Shown: piece by piece, positions 25,501 to 36,265 of the stretch
Numbering within the stretch: position 1 is the stretch's first letter
How the letters are laid out: each line of letters begins with the position of its first letter
Source: Primula veris
Lineage: Eukaryota > Streptophyta > Magnoliopsida > Ericales > Primulaceae
NCBI GenBank assembly: GCA_963682055.1
Contig: OY821750.1
Span: forward strand, 26,544,402 to 26,608,401
Direction: 5' to 3'
Length of the DNA: 64,000 nt
Notes under the pieces: generated by a model
Told to the model about the DNA's origin: nothing
The model's input: only the letters and a program-made list of their open reading frames with translations
The model's database searches: none
Translations under genes and position numbers: made by a program

Positions 25501-28500
25501 TTGGGAAACTATTTTCCAACGAGTTTTGTTCCCTATTTTTGATCACGTAAGGCATGCTGGAAAAGAGAGCTCTGTATCTTTCGGAGATGAGTGGCTACGC
25601 GAGACTAGTATTCACTCTCTTCAGCTCTTGTGTAACCTTTTCAACACTTTCTACAAGGTAGTATCTAATTTATGTCTGTTTCGCTTTCAGTTTTTTCATT
25701 TGGCTTTTAAGAATATTATATTTGTTAAGGAAGTATCAGTTTTGTACACCCACCTATCAGACTAGAACAATTAATTCACCTTATTGTTAAGTTTCACAAT
25801 TCTGATATGAATCTATTTAAATTCGAGCAATTTGTACACAACTTATCAAAACTCACAATTTAATCATCAATCCGTACAAAACCTCACAGTTAATAGTACA
25901 TCAAATTGTCAAATTCACTTGTGCTATATTACAGATGTACCAAGTATTTGACTCTGTGTAAGATCATTGCATACTCCACAAGCATGATCATATCAAACAA
26001 CTACTACATACCTAGTGCATTTGAGTTGAATTTTAATGTTTGTGTTCCATTTGTTCGTTTCTGCATAATTGGTGTCTATGCATTAAAACACGATAGTATG
26101 ATGTACTAATTGGTAAACGTTGGTGGTTGGGTGTATAAAATGATATTTTTCCCATTTTCTATTATGATCCTCGTTGAATGACTCAAATAAGCCTCATCTC
26201 TTTTTCAGATTTCTGTCTGTTTCGCTTACAGTTAATTCTTGTTGGCTTTTATGCATATCATCTATGTTGGAATATCATGAAATTGTTTATGGCCCAGTTT
26301 ACCTGAGTCATTCAAATATTTTTTGAGCTCATATGTTTTGTTATATTGAGTGGGTGTAGTATATAGTTATTCTATTTAGTACATCAAATGGGGATTATAC
26401 GGTTCCATTTGAGTAGATAATAAATTTTAATTAAGCTTAATGATGAGTAAATTATCAATTTTGTTCCCATGAATGATATCTTGTTTTTTTTTTCTTCAGG
26501 AAGTATGCTTTATGTTACCTCCACTATTAAGCCTATTGTTAGATTGTGCCAAAAAGCCGGACCAATCTGTGGTTTCAATATCTATGGGAGCATTAATGCA
26601 TCTCATTGAAGTAGGAGGACACCAATTCAGTGATGGTGACTGGGACACCTTGTTAAAAGGAATAAGGTGCGGTATATTTTTAAAATCTGCCAGTTTTTTT
26701 TTTTTCCTTTTTAACTCTTGACACTCTAAATTGTTAAATTTCTGATTTTGTAGAGATGCATCGTATACAACACAGCCCCTAGAGCTACTAAATGCTTTGA
26801 GTCTGGAGAACTCAAGGAATCATACGTTGTTAACAAGAGATTTAAAGGTCACAGCAAATGACGATTATACCCCAAAAGCCGTTGATGAACTTAGTGGCGG
26901 TGATAAAGTGGACACAGATGCCTTGTCATTAGTGCATGAAACAAACAGAGAGAGTGGAGGTTAGTTTTTGTATTAAATTTAAAAAAAGTCTCTTTATGGA
27001 TCAGATATGAGTCTTTTAGTGTAATGTTTGCTGCTTAAGTTTTTAAGATATCTGTGGGCCTGTGGTCTAGATTCGTAGAAGTAGCACCGGTGCAAATTTC
27101 TAATTAGAGGATTTTTGTAGAATAAAAACAAGTTTATACTCCCTACTATTACAATATTTCGATTTGTACACCCAACGAACATCTTTTTTAATTAGAGCAG
27201 CAGAGTATTATTAGAGGATTTTTGTTGAATAAAAACAAGTTTATACACCCTTCTATCACAATATTTCGATTTGTACACCCAACGAACAACTTTTTTAATT
27301 AGAGCAGCAGAGTATTATTTTTTCCTTCTCATTTAGTCAGTTTCCGTCATGTTGGGTTAAAAAATCGATAAATCGTTATAGATTTATAGTCGAGTATACA
27401 GGAGTGTAATTTTTCATAAACAGAATACATTTATCTGATATCACAATTCACATGTTATCTAGTTTGACATGGAAAAGTAATGGGAGTCTAGTAATTGAGA
27501 AAAAAATGAAAGCCTTATGCACTGATTAAAAAACTGTCAGCTGGGTACACTAAATAAAAAAGGCATGATTGTAGGATGTACATAATAGTTATTAACCCAT
27601 TAATGTAACATAAAACCCATTTAATTTGTTTGTATAGGTGAACTGACACCTTCTGGAAGGTCAGAGACATATTATGAAGCTGGTGGCCTTCAGCGAAACC
27701 AGACGTTTAGTCAGAAAATAGTGGGTAATATGATGGATAATATATTTACGAGAAGTTTTACCTCTAAATCTAGAAATCAAGATGTAGATGTTTCAGCACC
27801 AACAACTCCATCCAGGGTATTTTTTTTACTGCATTTTTATATTCTCTATTGTTATCTCTTCTCGTATGTATTTAATAACATAGATGGCAGTTACCATTCT
27901 CATTTTTCAGTTTTAATTGCTTTGCGGTTTGGTCGTTGATGGATCTGATTACACTCCTTTGTCTACCAAAGTAGATTTTCCAAACATGGTTGAAAAGAGT
28001 AACTTTTGTATGCCATTTCAGTTTTAAAGTAGAAGGCTTAAGAGAGCATGTGATAGCTAATTTATATAAAATAAGATAAATCTTCATGCAGTAGGGAAGA
28101 AGACAGGATGCACGGTTAGGTTTGTGATTCATATTCTCAATCTAGTTTCTCAAATCTGCTGAAGGGGCCTTTTTTGTTAATTCACATAGGGACTTGTTTG
28201 AAGTTTGTAGTAATTCTCTTTTTATATTTTCCAGAACTAAATTGATGATGTCGAATCTGAAATTTGTGAATATGCAGAAGTGTGTATAATTGCTGTTTAA
28301 TTGCGAGCTAGCAGTAGGAAGAAATAAGGAGTAATCACCCTGTTACATTCCTGTAACGTGCCAATCGTTTATTCTTGTTTTCGCCCTTATATCGGTTATT
28401 ACTTGATTTTAAACTTTCCATTGCCACTAGTATAAAAACCCTCTATTTTTTTAGAAGCGAAAACCCAATAGTTTAGAACAAAGAAGATACAAATAAACTA

Positions 28501-31500
28501 CTGTATTCCTGTACTAAGGTCTGACCTAATGCTGTTACGTTGTGTCATTCACCTTACATGTTTTGTTTTTTTGGGTTCTTTATATTATTATATATATACA
28601 CCCCTTACCTTTTCACTGAAATCTTGTTCATTGTAGAGGTACTTCAATTGTTATTTTACTTGCCTGAATATTTGCTATACATTGTTTATGCGTGTCCTTG
28701 CAAAACTTGTCTTAGTTTGTTATTTTCTTGTAAGGGGCATATATTGGCTACACCCTTTGATTCTCGATAGTATGAACTCTTTTTTATTTTTTGAGGCAAC
28801 TAAACTTATTTGCTTCCTTCTCGTTTACTTTTTTCTTACTCTGATTTTATTTTAGTTTGCTGATATTGCCGAGTCTGATGCCAACGATGAGGATGAAAGG
28901 TCACCACAGACAGCAATCAGGAGCAAATGCATAACTCAGTTACTACTTCTAAGTGCAATTGATAGTATTCAGGTACAGTTACTTCTCTGACTTTTGTCTT
29001 TTTTGTTACTTTTCAAAAGTCTTTTTTTTTTTTCATGTCTTGATCTGATATACCTCAACCTATTCAAATTGCTTTTGAAGCGTTCCTGGCAGGGAAAAAT
29101 TGTGTTATCATGATATGTTCGTATAATGAAAATAAAGTTACGAAAGGACCAAGTCATAAAAAGAACACAGAGGGGTACCGTCTGTATTTGGCAGGGCAAA
29201 ATTGTGTTTTCATGTCTAATGATAATAAAGTTTTCCGGATCCTTTCTTACCCTGCTTATTTTAAATAAAATGACCTAAATATCAATATGTTTCTTATTAA
29301 GTATTGAATTCATATATCAAATCTACATTTGGGTGGCAGTCTCGGCCTATGAAAATATGAATGCGGTCGTCTCCTGTATCGTGTGGTGTGTGTGTGTTAG
29401 TTGTAACAAAGTTTAATAACCAACTTAATCCATTTATAATTTCCTTGTACCATGATGTGTATTTTTTTTTTTAATTTACTTCAAAATTGTCTGTTGTGGT
29501 TAAAGTTCTCAACTAAGATGACATTGTATGATAGTGCATGAGTGCATTATATGTATTTGACTGCTTCGCTCTCCCCTTGCAACAACCACCTGAATCTTAG
29601 AGAAGGAAACATGAGAGAGAGATATTTGGTCATTTGGTGTTGTGTACATCGAGAGTTTTTCTGTGGTTACTCTGTTTATTAAAGACTAGGAGAGAGCTTC
29701 TCTGGACATTTTGTGTTCTTTAGAGAGAGAGACTTTCTCAATGAGATGTCTGGGATATAATGTCAACATTGAACTATTGTGTCTGTGTATGATGATTGTA
29801 TTTTTTCAAATGGAGTTACCAAGGAATTGACACATTTAAAATGCAGAGAAAATACTGGAACAAGTTGAAGCCATTGCAAAAGGTCACAATCATGGATATT
29901 TTGTTCTCTGTTTTGGAGTTTGCTGCATCTTACAATTCATTTACCAACCTCAGAACACGAATGCATCAAGAACATAGTGAAAGGTAGTTACTCTTTAGAT
30001 CATTTCTTTCTGATTTTATAATATTGAATTTGAGTAAATTGTAAATAACATGTGCTAGTGGTGTTTTGCAAGTAACAACACCCAACCCGAAAGGCAGTTT
30101 TGGGTCTTCTGAAATTCGCAATTGACCTTCATACTATTATTTTTTGCAAATAACCTTGTGACTGTAACCTTGTGTACGTTTTGGAAAAATTGTTCTTTTG
30201 ATATATCTATGTATGTAAGAATGTACAAAAAGGTTTGCCATTTTAAGATTGGTCACTGGGGATAGTTGTGATAATTAGATAGTCCGTAAGGGTTGCAAGT
30301 TTCAAGAATACAATTTTTTTTGGCAGAGCACCCAAAAGGTCATGAGGGTTATTTGCATTTTACTCTTAAATTTGTTGTCCTATGCAGCACTTTGATCTGA
30401 TAATTGTTTTATCATTGAACAGGCCACCTTTAAATCTTCTCCGCCAGGAATTGACTGGGACATGTATATATTTGGACATATTACAAAAGACAACTTCAGT
30501 AGCAGAGTCTAATGCAGAAACCGCTTCAGAGCCCATTGAATATTATAGCACGGGGGAGAAAATTGAAATAATAGCAGAAGAGAAGCTCGTTTCATTTTGT
30601 GAACTGGTACTTAGAGATGCATATGATTTTCAGTCCACTATGGGAGAGACAACCAATATGGAAATACATCGAATATTGGAATTGCGTTCCCCAATTATCG
30701 TGAAGGTATTTTAAAATGAATTTGGTATTTTTTTTCTTGTAACAGAATGTTTGATCAATGCCTCACAATGCTTTATCTGAAATCTGCCAACCCTAAATGG
30801 TTCTTAGCTAATAACTCCTTCCTTTACCTATATTTCTCCCAGTTCAATTCTCTGACATGTGTACCTTTGTGTCGGTACTATTGTGTCTTGCCGGAACTAA
30901 TACTCTGAAATAAAATGTCGTGGGTTCAAATTATGAGAGTAGGAGCCAATTTGATCCTCTTTTAAAAGAGGAATACGTGTCTTGCCTTTTGTTCGGTTCT
31001 TTATTGAAGTTACTGCTAACTGATTTTTTTGCTTTAAATTTTCAGGTGTTAAAAGGGATGTGTTTGATGAACAACCAGATATTCCGGAAACACATCAGAA
31101 AATTCTATCCTTTCATTACTAAACTTGTATGCTGCGACCAGGTAACTTCCGGTTACTCCTGGTCAAATATTTATAGCTGCTGCTAGATAAACTTCATGAA
31201 ATGAATAATATTCGGAACATTAGTTTCTTATATGCATATTACTTGACAAGAAGATTTTGGTTAAATATCATAAGCCAGGTTGTAATGATGGATGCTTGTT
31301 TGGCTACTTAATCTTATATAAAAGTGGGACTTGTGTACAACTGTCTCTGACCTTGTGAATATAACTACATATCTAAAGCACGATAATCTTCAAATGTTGT
31401 TCGAAATCCCCATTTCCCAGTTGGAGCTAAAATGCTCCATTTTTCACATGTAGTTTCCCTTTTTCCATGGTATGGTGTCATAATGTATTTTTAGAAATTA

Positions 31501-32696
31501 GTTCTTCTCACTGTTACAATTACAATTACAATTGTTGGGCTGTTTCTTGACATAGACAGAACCTACTCCCATGAGAAATGACTAATGAGAGGGGAATTTA
31601 AGATTGGGGTATGAAATCGTGATCGGGAGATATGACCAAAAGCTGTGAAACTGAATTAATATAATTAAAGAAACAGGGTTTTCAGATGCTTGTTGTTGAA
31701 GGTGTTATTTAGTGAACTCTATTTAGTTTTTAGCATGCATCCCAAGTTCCAAGTGAAAATTTATTTCTTTAATAATGGAATGGAGAAAATAAGGAAAAAA
31801 ATGGGGTTGTCTTGATTGGTATGAAATACAAAGGATGAACCATATGAATTTTGCAACTATGTTAGCTGTATCACGTAGGCTTGTTATAGATAGTCATGTT
31901 AGGCAGTGGGGAAACCATACCAAATAGAAGGGAATATTTTACGAGGGGACTCTGAAGTTTCTTTTTCTACTATATGTATGCTGAATCTTGTTTATTATTT
32001 TTGCAATTATGTTAGATGTATCACTTAGGCTTGTTATAGATAGTCATGTTAGGCAGTGGGGAAACCATACCAAATAGAAGGGGATATTTTATGAGGGGAC
32101 TCCGAAGTTTCTTTTTCTACTGTATGTATGCGGAATCTTGTTTATATATTTTTGTCAACTCTCTAGAGTGTAGAGAGTTAACAAATAGGACGGAACAGGA
32201 GATTTTAGAGGCGTACACAGCATGAAAGAAGCGTAAGCTTTTAGAGCTTTCATTAAATCATTTTGTTTCCCTCTAAAACAAGCTTTTTGAGCTTCTGCAA
32301 ACTAAAATAAGTTTTTTGAGCTTTGAAGCGAGCTTTTAAAAAAAAAGCTCTAGAATAAATTAGTCAGCAGTCTAGCACAAGTTTCTTTGCTAGTTTGTTG
32401 GAGACTGGACAGTTGAGGGACTGGGACAAAATAGCTAAATAGGTGAAATAAATGATTTCTGTAGGAATAGAACTGATACAATCATATTGAAGTTCCTTTG
32501 ATGAATATATATTAACAATGAGTCTATTCAGTTTTCAACTTGAATTTTTTTGAATTATCCTCATTGCTCCACTGCTTGTTATCGTTATTTGACTCATTTC
32601 ACGTACTTTTTTGTTTTTCAGATGGATGTTCGCCGAGCACTAGGGGATCTTTTCAGCATGCAACTGATTCCACTGTTGCCAAAGAAGATCTATTGA
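8387..32696 (+). CDS. BIG5: BIG5/MIN7/BEN1-like ARF guanine-nucleotide exchange factor (Sec7 family)
   Basis: It encodes a large brefeldin-class ARF-GEF that loads GTP on ARF GTPases to drive vesicle formation at the trans-Golgi/early endosome. The Arabidopsis relative acts in trafficking, PIN polarity and immunity. Thirty-three exons with GT-AG borders join into one 5256-nt frame (1751 aa); the plant BIG5 family is about 1740 aa. The start [17 protein letters not shown] is typical of BIG5 and unlike BIG1-4. Order: DCB region (about residues 60-220), HUS box NYDCD (489-493), Sec7 domain (about 599-790) with catalytic Glu683 in [12 protein letters not shown] and the [13 protein letters not shown] motif (717-729), then HDS repeats to the end. 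No stop or frameshift is seen. Introns carry several MITE-like insertions. Family assignment is firm; the exact gene name rests on remembered homologues. Confidence 0.95.
8552..9250. repeat. Microsatellites and diverged tandem triplication in BIG5 intron 1
   Basis: A (CT)15 tract lies at about 8552-8582 and a (GT)n tract of about 34 units at 9060-9128. Around them, the unit TTATTGTTAATGCAATGGGAGGA..GGGAGATTTTAGCTAA..GAGAAAGTA..TTTTGTCAATGT occurs three times, starting near 8620, 8830 and 9128. Spacing is 200-300 bp, with a CTTACATACCACC(T/C)CT..(GT)n junction between copies. Confidence 0.75.
17294..17498. mobile_element. Stowaway-like MITE in BIG5 intron 18
   Basis: The ends CCCTCTCTTTCCCTAAATAA and the inverse of TTATTTAGCGACGGAGAGAG match the CTCCCTCYGTCCC-type termini of Stowaway/Tc1-mariner MITEs. 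TA dinucleotides flank both sides (17292-17293, 17499-17500). It is about 205 bp and has no coding capacity. Confidence 0.8.
18350..19030. repeat. Diverged triplicated sequence in BIG5 intron 19
   Basis: Three copies of CATCTATTTGCTCTGTTTGG..TTTTAGTTGAAA..GATA..AATCAGTT(C/T)TAGGCTACA start at about 18360, 18470 and 18890. Each is followed by a GTTGTTAGG..CTCAGTCA..GTAAGG-like tail. The copies are imperfect and separated by unique DNA. Confidence 0.65.
21744..22359. mobile_element. TIR element (~615 bp) in BIG5 intron 21
   Basis: 21744-21800 (GGAAATGATTAATAGATATC..) and 22308-22359 (..TTTGATGATGTTTATATATCC) are inverted copies of roughly 50 bp. They share ATCATCAAAA(G/A)CATTAA(G/A)(T/C)TTGACAT on opposite strands. 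The interior has no reading frame. A (TA)n run abuts the left end, which blurs any target duplication. Confidence 0.65.
23515..23625. repeat. Minisatellite AAAAAGGGTAATTACTAATGTTGATAT in BIG5 intron 22
   Basis: Four partial copies of AAAAAGGGTAATT(A/G)CTAATG lie within about 100 bp just upstream of exon 23. Confidence 0.65.
27104..27317. repeat. 107-bp direct tandem duplication in BIG5 intron 27
   Basis: Units 27104-27210 and 27211-27317 differ at a handful of sites. Each starts TTAGAGGATTTTTGT and contains ATTTCGATTTGTACACCCAA. The GTACACC motif recurs in other introns of this window. Confidence 0.85.
30032..30366. mobile_element. MITE-like element in BIG5 intron 30
   Basis: Left end GAGTAAATTGTAAATAAC and right end GTTATTTGCATTTTACTC are inverted copies with few mismatches, 335 bp apart. 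The interior repeats the theme of TGCAAATAACC. Flanks TTGAATTT and TTAAATTTG could be a diverged 8-9-bp target duplication. This fits a short Mutator-type MITE but is not proved. Confidence 0.55.
31851..32150. repeat. 150-bp direct tandem duplication in BIG5 intron 32
   Basis: 31851-32000 and 32001-32150 both start TTGCAA(C/T)TATGTTAG. They share long identical blocks, including GGCTTGTTATAGATAGTCAT, with about ten differences. Confidence 0.85.
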
Positions 32697-33377
32697 TTAA
32701 CCTTTCTTTGGAGTTTCATGAAACTAAATTAGAAGCCGAGTACATTTCTTTTTATCTAATCCTTTTGAGTCACTGGTGTACCGCATGGAGTTTTTCCTTT
32801 CCTCCTTTAGGGGTAAACCGGTATATTCTTAGGTAGCAGTCTGCGGTCCATTATTGACGTAATGTAAATGATTTTTGCTCGTGATGATTTGAAAAGTGAC
32901 GCTTAAGTAACCCTTTATAAGGTTGAATGATATAAGAACATATGTAAATTGTCAAAGCGATGTTTTATGACAATGCTGTTGTATGTGGAATGTGGTGGTT
33001 GGAATTTCTTTTTTACTTTGCTTTTTATTGCTCTCCAAATTAAGTTCTGAAAATTTACGACGTTGGCATAGTGAACCATATGATAAGAAGTTGTCCCTTT
33101 CCACGTCCTCGAAACTCTGAAATCTTTATATCTTCGGTTTCTGCATTTTGTATTGGTTAAGAAAAGAGCCTTATGAATGTTGACTTTTAGTAGTAGAATC
33201 TATGGAACTTCTTTCAGGTATGTGGCGGTTTTATTATTGCTGGTCTTGGCAATATTACGGAAAAAATAGAAAATGCCCAATGCATACCATTTTTTAGACT
33301 TATTATTGTCCACAAGGACATTCAAAAAACGACCATTGCCCAATTACCCACTTTCCTACAAGTACATAAACCATTGC
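32697..33377. other. 3' region of the BIG5-like gene
   Basis: Non-coding DNA after the BIG5 stop, expected to hold its 3' UTR. I see no clear AATAAA close to the stop, so the poly(A) site is not placed. No other gene is apparent. Confidence 0.4.
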
Positions 33378-34582
33378 CCAGTTTGGTTTTATGCCAGGAA
33401 GTTCGACTATAGAAGCAATACATATACCTAGGCAAACAGTGGAGAAATATAGGATGGGAAAGAAGGATTTACATATGGTGTTTATTGATTTAGAGAAGAC
33501 ATGATAAAGTTCATATAGAAGTGCTTCAGTGGGTATTGAAAAAACGATGTGTCTATTAAATATATAAACATAATTAAGGACGTGTATGAAGAAGTAACTA
33601 TGAATGTTAGGACCGAGTGGCATGACAGATAGTTTTCCTATTACAACATGGTTATACCAATGATCAACTTTAAGCACCTTCTTGTTTGCTATACTTATGG
33701 ATGAACTAACTAGACATATTCAGCATGATGTGTCATGGTGCATGTTGTTTGCGGATGATATAGTTTTAGTGGATGAGACTAGCACAGGTGTGAACGATAA
33801 GATAGAATTATGGAGACGTACTTTAGAGACTCAGACTTTTAGATTAAGTAGATCAAATACCGGAATGTAGTTTTAGTGGTAGAAGTGCGGTAGATCCGCT
33901 AAGTTATGTGGTGAGCTAGTACCAAAAAGCGATATGTTTCGTTATCTCGGGTCAATAGTTCAAAACAATTACGGAATAGAAAGTGATGTCAACCATAGAA
34001 TCCAGGCAGGATGGATGAGATGGAGGAGCACGTCGGGTTTTTTATGTGATCGTAGTATGCTCTTAAGGCTTAAAAGTAAATTTTATAAAACAGCTATAAG
34101 ACCAGCTTTGCTATACGGTAGTGAGTGTTGTACGATTAAGAAAGTAGATGAAAATAAAATGGGGATAGCAGAGATGCGGATGTTGAAATGGATGTGTGGT
34201 AAGACTAGAAAAGATAATATTAGGAATGATGATATCCGGACTAGGTTAAGTGTGGTTCCGATTGATGATAAAATGAGAGAGGACCGTTTAAGTTGATTTG
34301 GGCATGTGGCAAGAAGATTTATAGGTGCTCCGTTTAGGAAAGAGTGAATGTATTAGTGTAGGGAATCAAAAAAAATGTAGAGATAGACCGTTAAAAATTT
34401 GGATACAAGTCGTTCGTAATGACTTGAGCATAAGACAAATTGATGAACAAATAACATTGGATAGAAACGTATGACGGAGAAAAATTCATTGTTGCGAGGA
34501 CGAATAAACTCTCAAATGGTTTCATATAGCCAATCCCAATTTTTTAAGATAAAGACATAGTTTAATGATGATGATGATTTAT
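33378..34582 (+). mobile_element. 5'-truncated, decayed LINE reverse transcriptase fragment
   Basis: Translated pieces match plant non-LTR reverse transcriptases: QFGFMPGSSTIEAIH and DLHMVFIDLEK (about 33380-33510), the catalytic box [10 protein letters not shown] (33749-33778), then MFRYLGSIVQ..GI..DVNHRI, RPALLYGSECCT and MLKWMCGKTR in another frame (33934-34296). A 1-nt loss at the EKxYDK motif near 33501, several stops, and the lack of an endonuclease domain show it is dead. The 3' end runs into GATGATGATGAT at about 34563-34578. It lies just downstream of the BIG5-like gene in the same orientation. Confidence 0.85.
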
Positions 34583-34660
34583 TTTTCTCGTGTCTCTCTT
34601 TTCACGGACACATAGATGGAGGATTCTTTTTTCATTTACGTTGTTTACCAAAAACTATAA

Positions 34661-35355
34661 GGGAACCGGACTTGAGAAGTCCAAGTCCCATGTGAATTTA
34701 CTTTTTTAACTATTTTAAAATTGGTCAAAAAACTAAGTGGCTTAGAAACTACTTCCTATGACCCGGAGTTCGTAACACAACGTCCTGCATGGCCATTAAT
34801 CAGTTACACAACTTTTTTTTTATTATTGAGCTTAAATTTTGTGTTAATAGATACAATAATGAATCCAATTTATATTTGCTAATAAGTTACATATTGTTGG
34901 TTTTTTAATAAAAATTTGATAAGAAATATTAGGTTTTTATTAGTAAGTTATAAATTTTATTAATTAGAAGTTTGTTAAGTTTTTTTTATTAAAGTTTAAA
35001 TTTGTTTAATCATAACTAATATTGAGTTATAATTGTATAATGTTATATGATTGTCTAATTACACTTGAGTAGTGAAAAAACATAGATTAAGGCATTAAAA
35101 AGAAAGACTTCGGCATGTATATATGATCTTGTTTGGTTTGAGACCTTTTTTCCGGTTTTAGAGTTTATGTTAGGAATTATGTTGTTGTATTCTTATAATT
35201 TTTTTGTATTTGTTAATAGCCACGTAGCACGTGGTGTTACGAAATCCGGGTCATAGGGGGCGGCTTCTAATCCACTTAAATTTTTTTTTACCAATTTTAA
35301 ATTAGACAAAAAGTAATTCGACCGTGAGAAGTGGATTGCTCAATTCCGGATCTCT
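34661..35355. mobile_element. Non-autonomous element with ~115-bp terminal inverted repeats
   Basis: 34661-34782 and 35240-35355 align as inverted copies. Shared blocks include CCTATGACCCGGA(G/T)TTCGTAAC near the inner edge, TTTAAAATTGGT, and GGGAACCGGA / the inverse of TCCGGATCTC at the outer edge. Long TIRs without a transposase suggest a Mutator-like derivative. I found no clear 9-bp target duplication. Confidence 0.6.
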
Positions 35356-36210
35356 TCACCGCCCCCATCCTGTCGCCGCTGTGATCAGATTGCCGCCTTT
35401 GCCACCCCTTCCTCCGCTGCGTCTCCGCCGCCACGTCACCCAATCTCTTCTCCATCTTCGCCCTCCTCTTACTGTAGTCTTTTCTAGTACCTTTGTCAAG
35501 AGTTTCTTCCCTTGTTTTTCATGTGAGTTTATAGTTTAATGTCTATGATCCTCTTTATCATTTTTTCTACATGACATTCACTGATTCATCTTAAGGGTCA
35601 ATACTATCATTTGGACGTTCTTCCATAGTTATTAGTTAATTGATGGTTCTTACAATAGTTTTTTTTTTTTTTTTGCCAAATTGAGTTTTCAGCGATTTCT
35701 TGTTCTTTTTGGCGGAAATGACATTTTGAGTTTTCAATTCATTTTTAGCACAACTGTGGTATGCTTAATAATCTGTTATTATAAACCATGAAACACTTCT
35801 TATGATTTAAATTCGTACCAAATAAACAAATGGCCGCATCTAGTAGCCAAATAAGAAAGTTTTATAGTATTATTTAAATTCTAAAAGGATTTCGGAAATC
35901 ATAGAAAATAACGCATACTCCTAAATTATTCACTGAACTCACCCGTAATTGAGATTTACCAAAGAGAAATTAGTTTTGTAAAGTTATCATTTTTGTATCA
36001 AGCGAATATATGCTGTCTATTCCCCAGATAAGAACAGTTCATGTTCCACTTCTTTGAATATTCTCGAAATCAGAGCTCCCGATAAATAACCAAAACTATT
36101 AATTTTGTTCGAACTCACCAAGAGAACCGAGATTCATTTTAATATCTTCGGAATGTAACAGTACACATTGAAATGTATTGCATAATACTATACACTACTA
36201 AACCTTGTGC
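35356..36210. other. Intergenic spacer with a GC-rich Pro/Leu-coding patch
   Basis: 35356-35470 is unusually C-rich (CCGCC repeats) for this window and gives a short Pro/Leu/Arg-rich frame at 35324-35539. I recognise no protein family and treat it as non-coding or a captured fragment. The rest is plain AT-rich DNA up to the LKR/SDH 3' end. Confidence 0.35.
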
Positions 36211-36216
36211 TTTATT
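36211..36216 (-). terminator. Poly(A) signal AATAAA of LKR/SDH
   Basis: On the - strand GTAATAAAGC lies about 50 nt downstream of the stop codon at 36266-36268, a suitable place for 3'-end formation. Confidence 0.5.
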
Positions 36217-36265
36217 ACTTTATACATGGAATATACACGGCTATGCTATATACAAGATGTACCGG

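Larger units (their letters stand above)
20927..32696 (+). other. BIG5: BIG5 exons 21-33 (HDS regions and C-terminus)
   Basis: Exon map: 20927-21344, 22693-22932, 23651-23774, 23863-24011, 25301-25657, 26500-26666, 26754-26959, 27638-27816, 28856-28972, 29847-29983, 30423-30705, 31046-31141, 32622-32696. They encode the helical HDS repeats ([42 protein letters not shown]). An acidic/Ser-rich variable linker lies in exons 27-28. The protein ends [11 protein letters not shown] with TGA at 32694-32696. HDS segments bind membranes and regulatory GTPases in this family. Confidence 0.9.

Noticed and set aside
33303..33677. 124-codon - strand frame
   Set aside because: Antisense shadow of the LINE fragment on the + strand; no family match.
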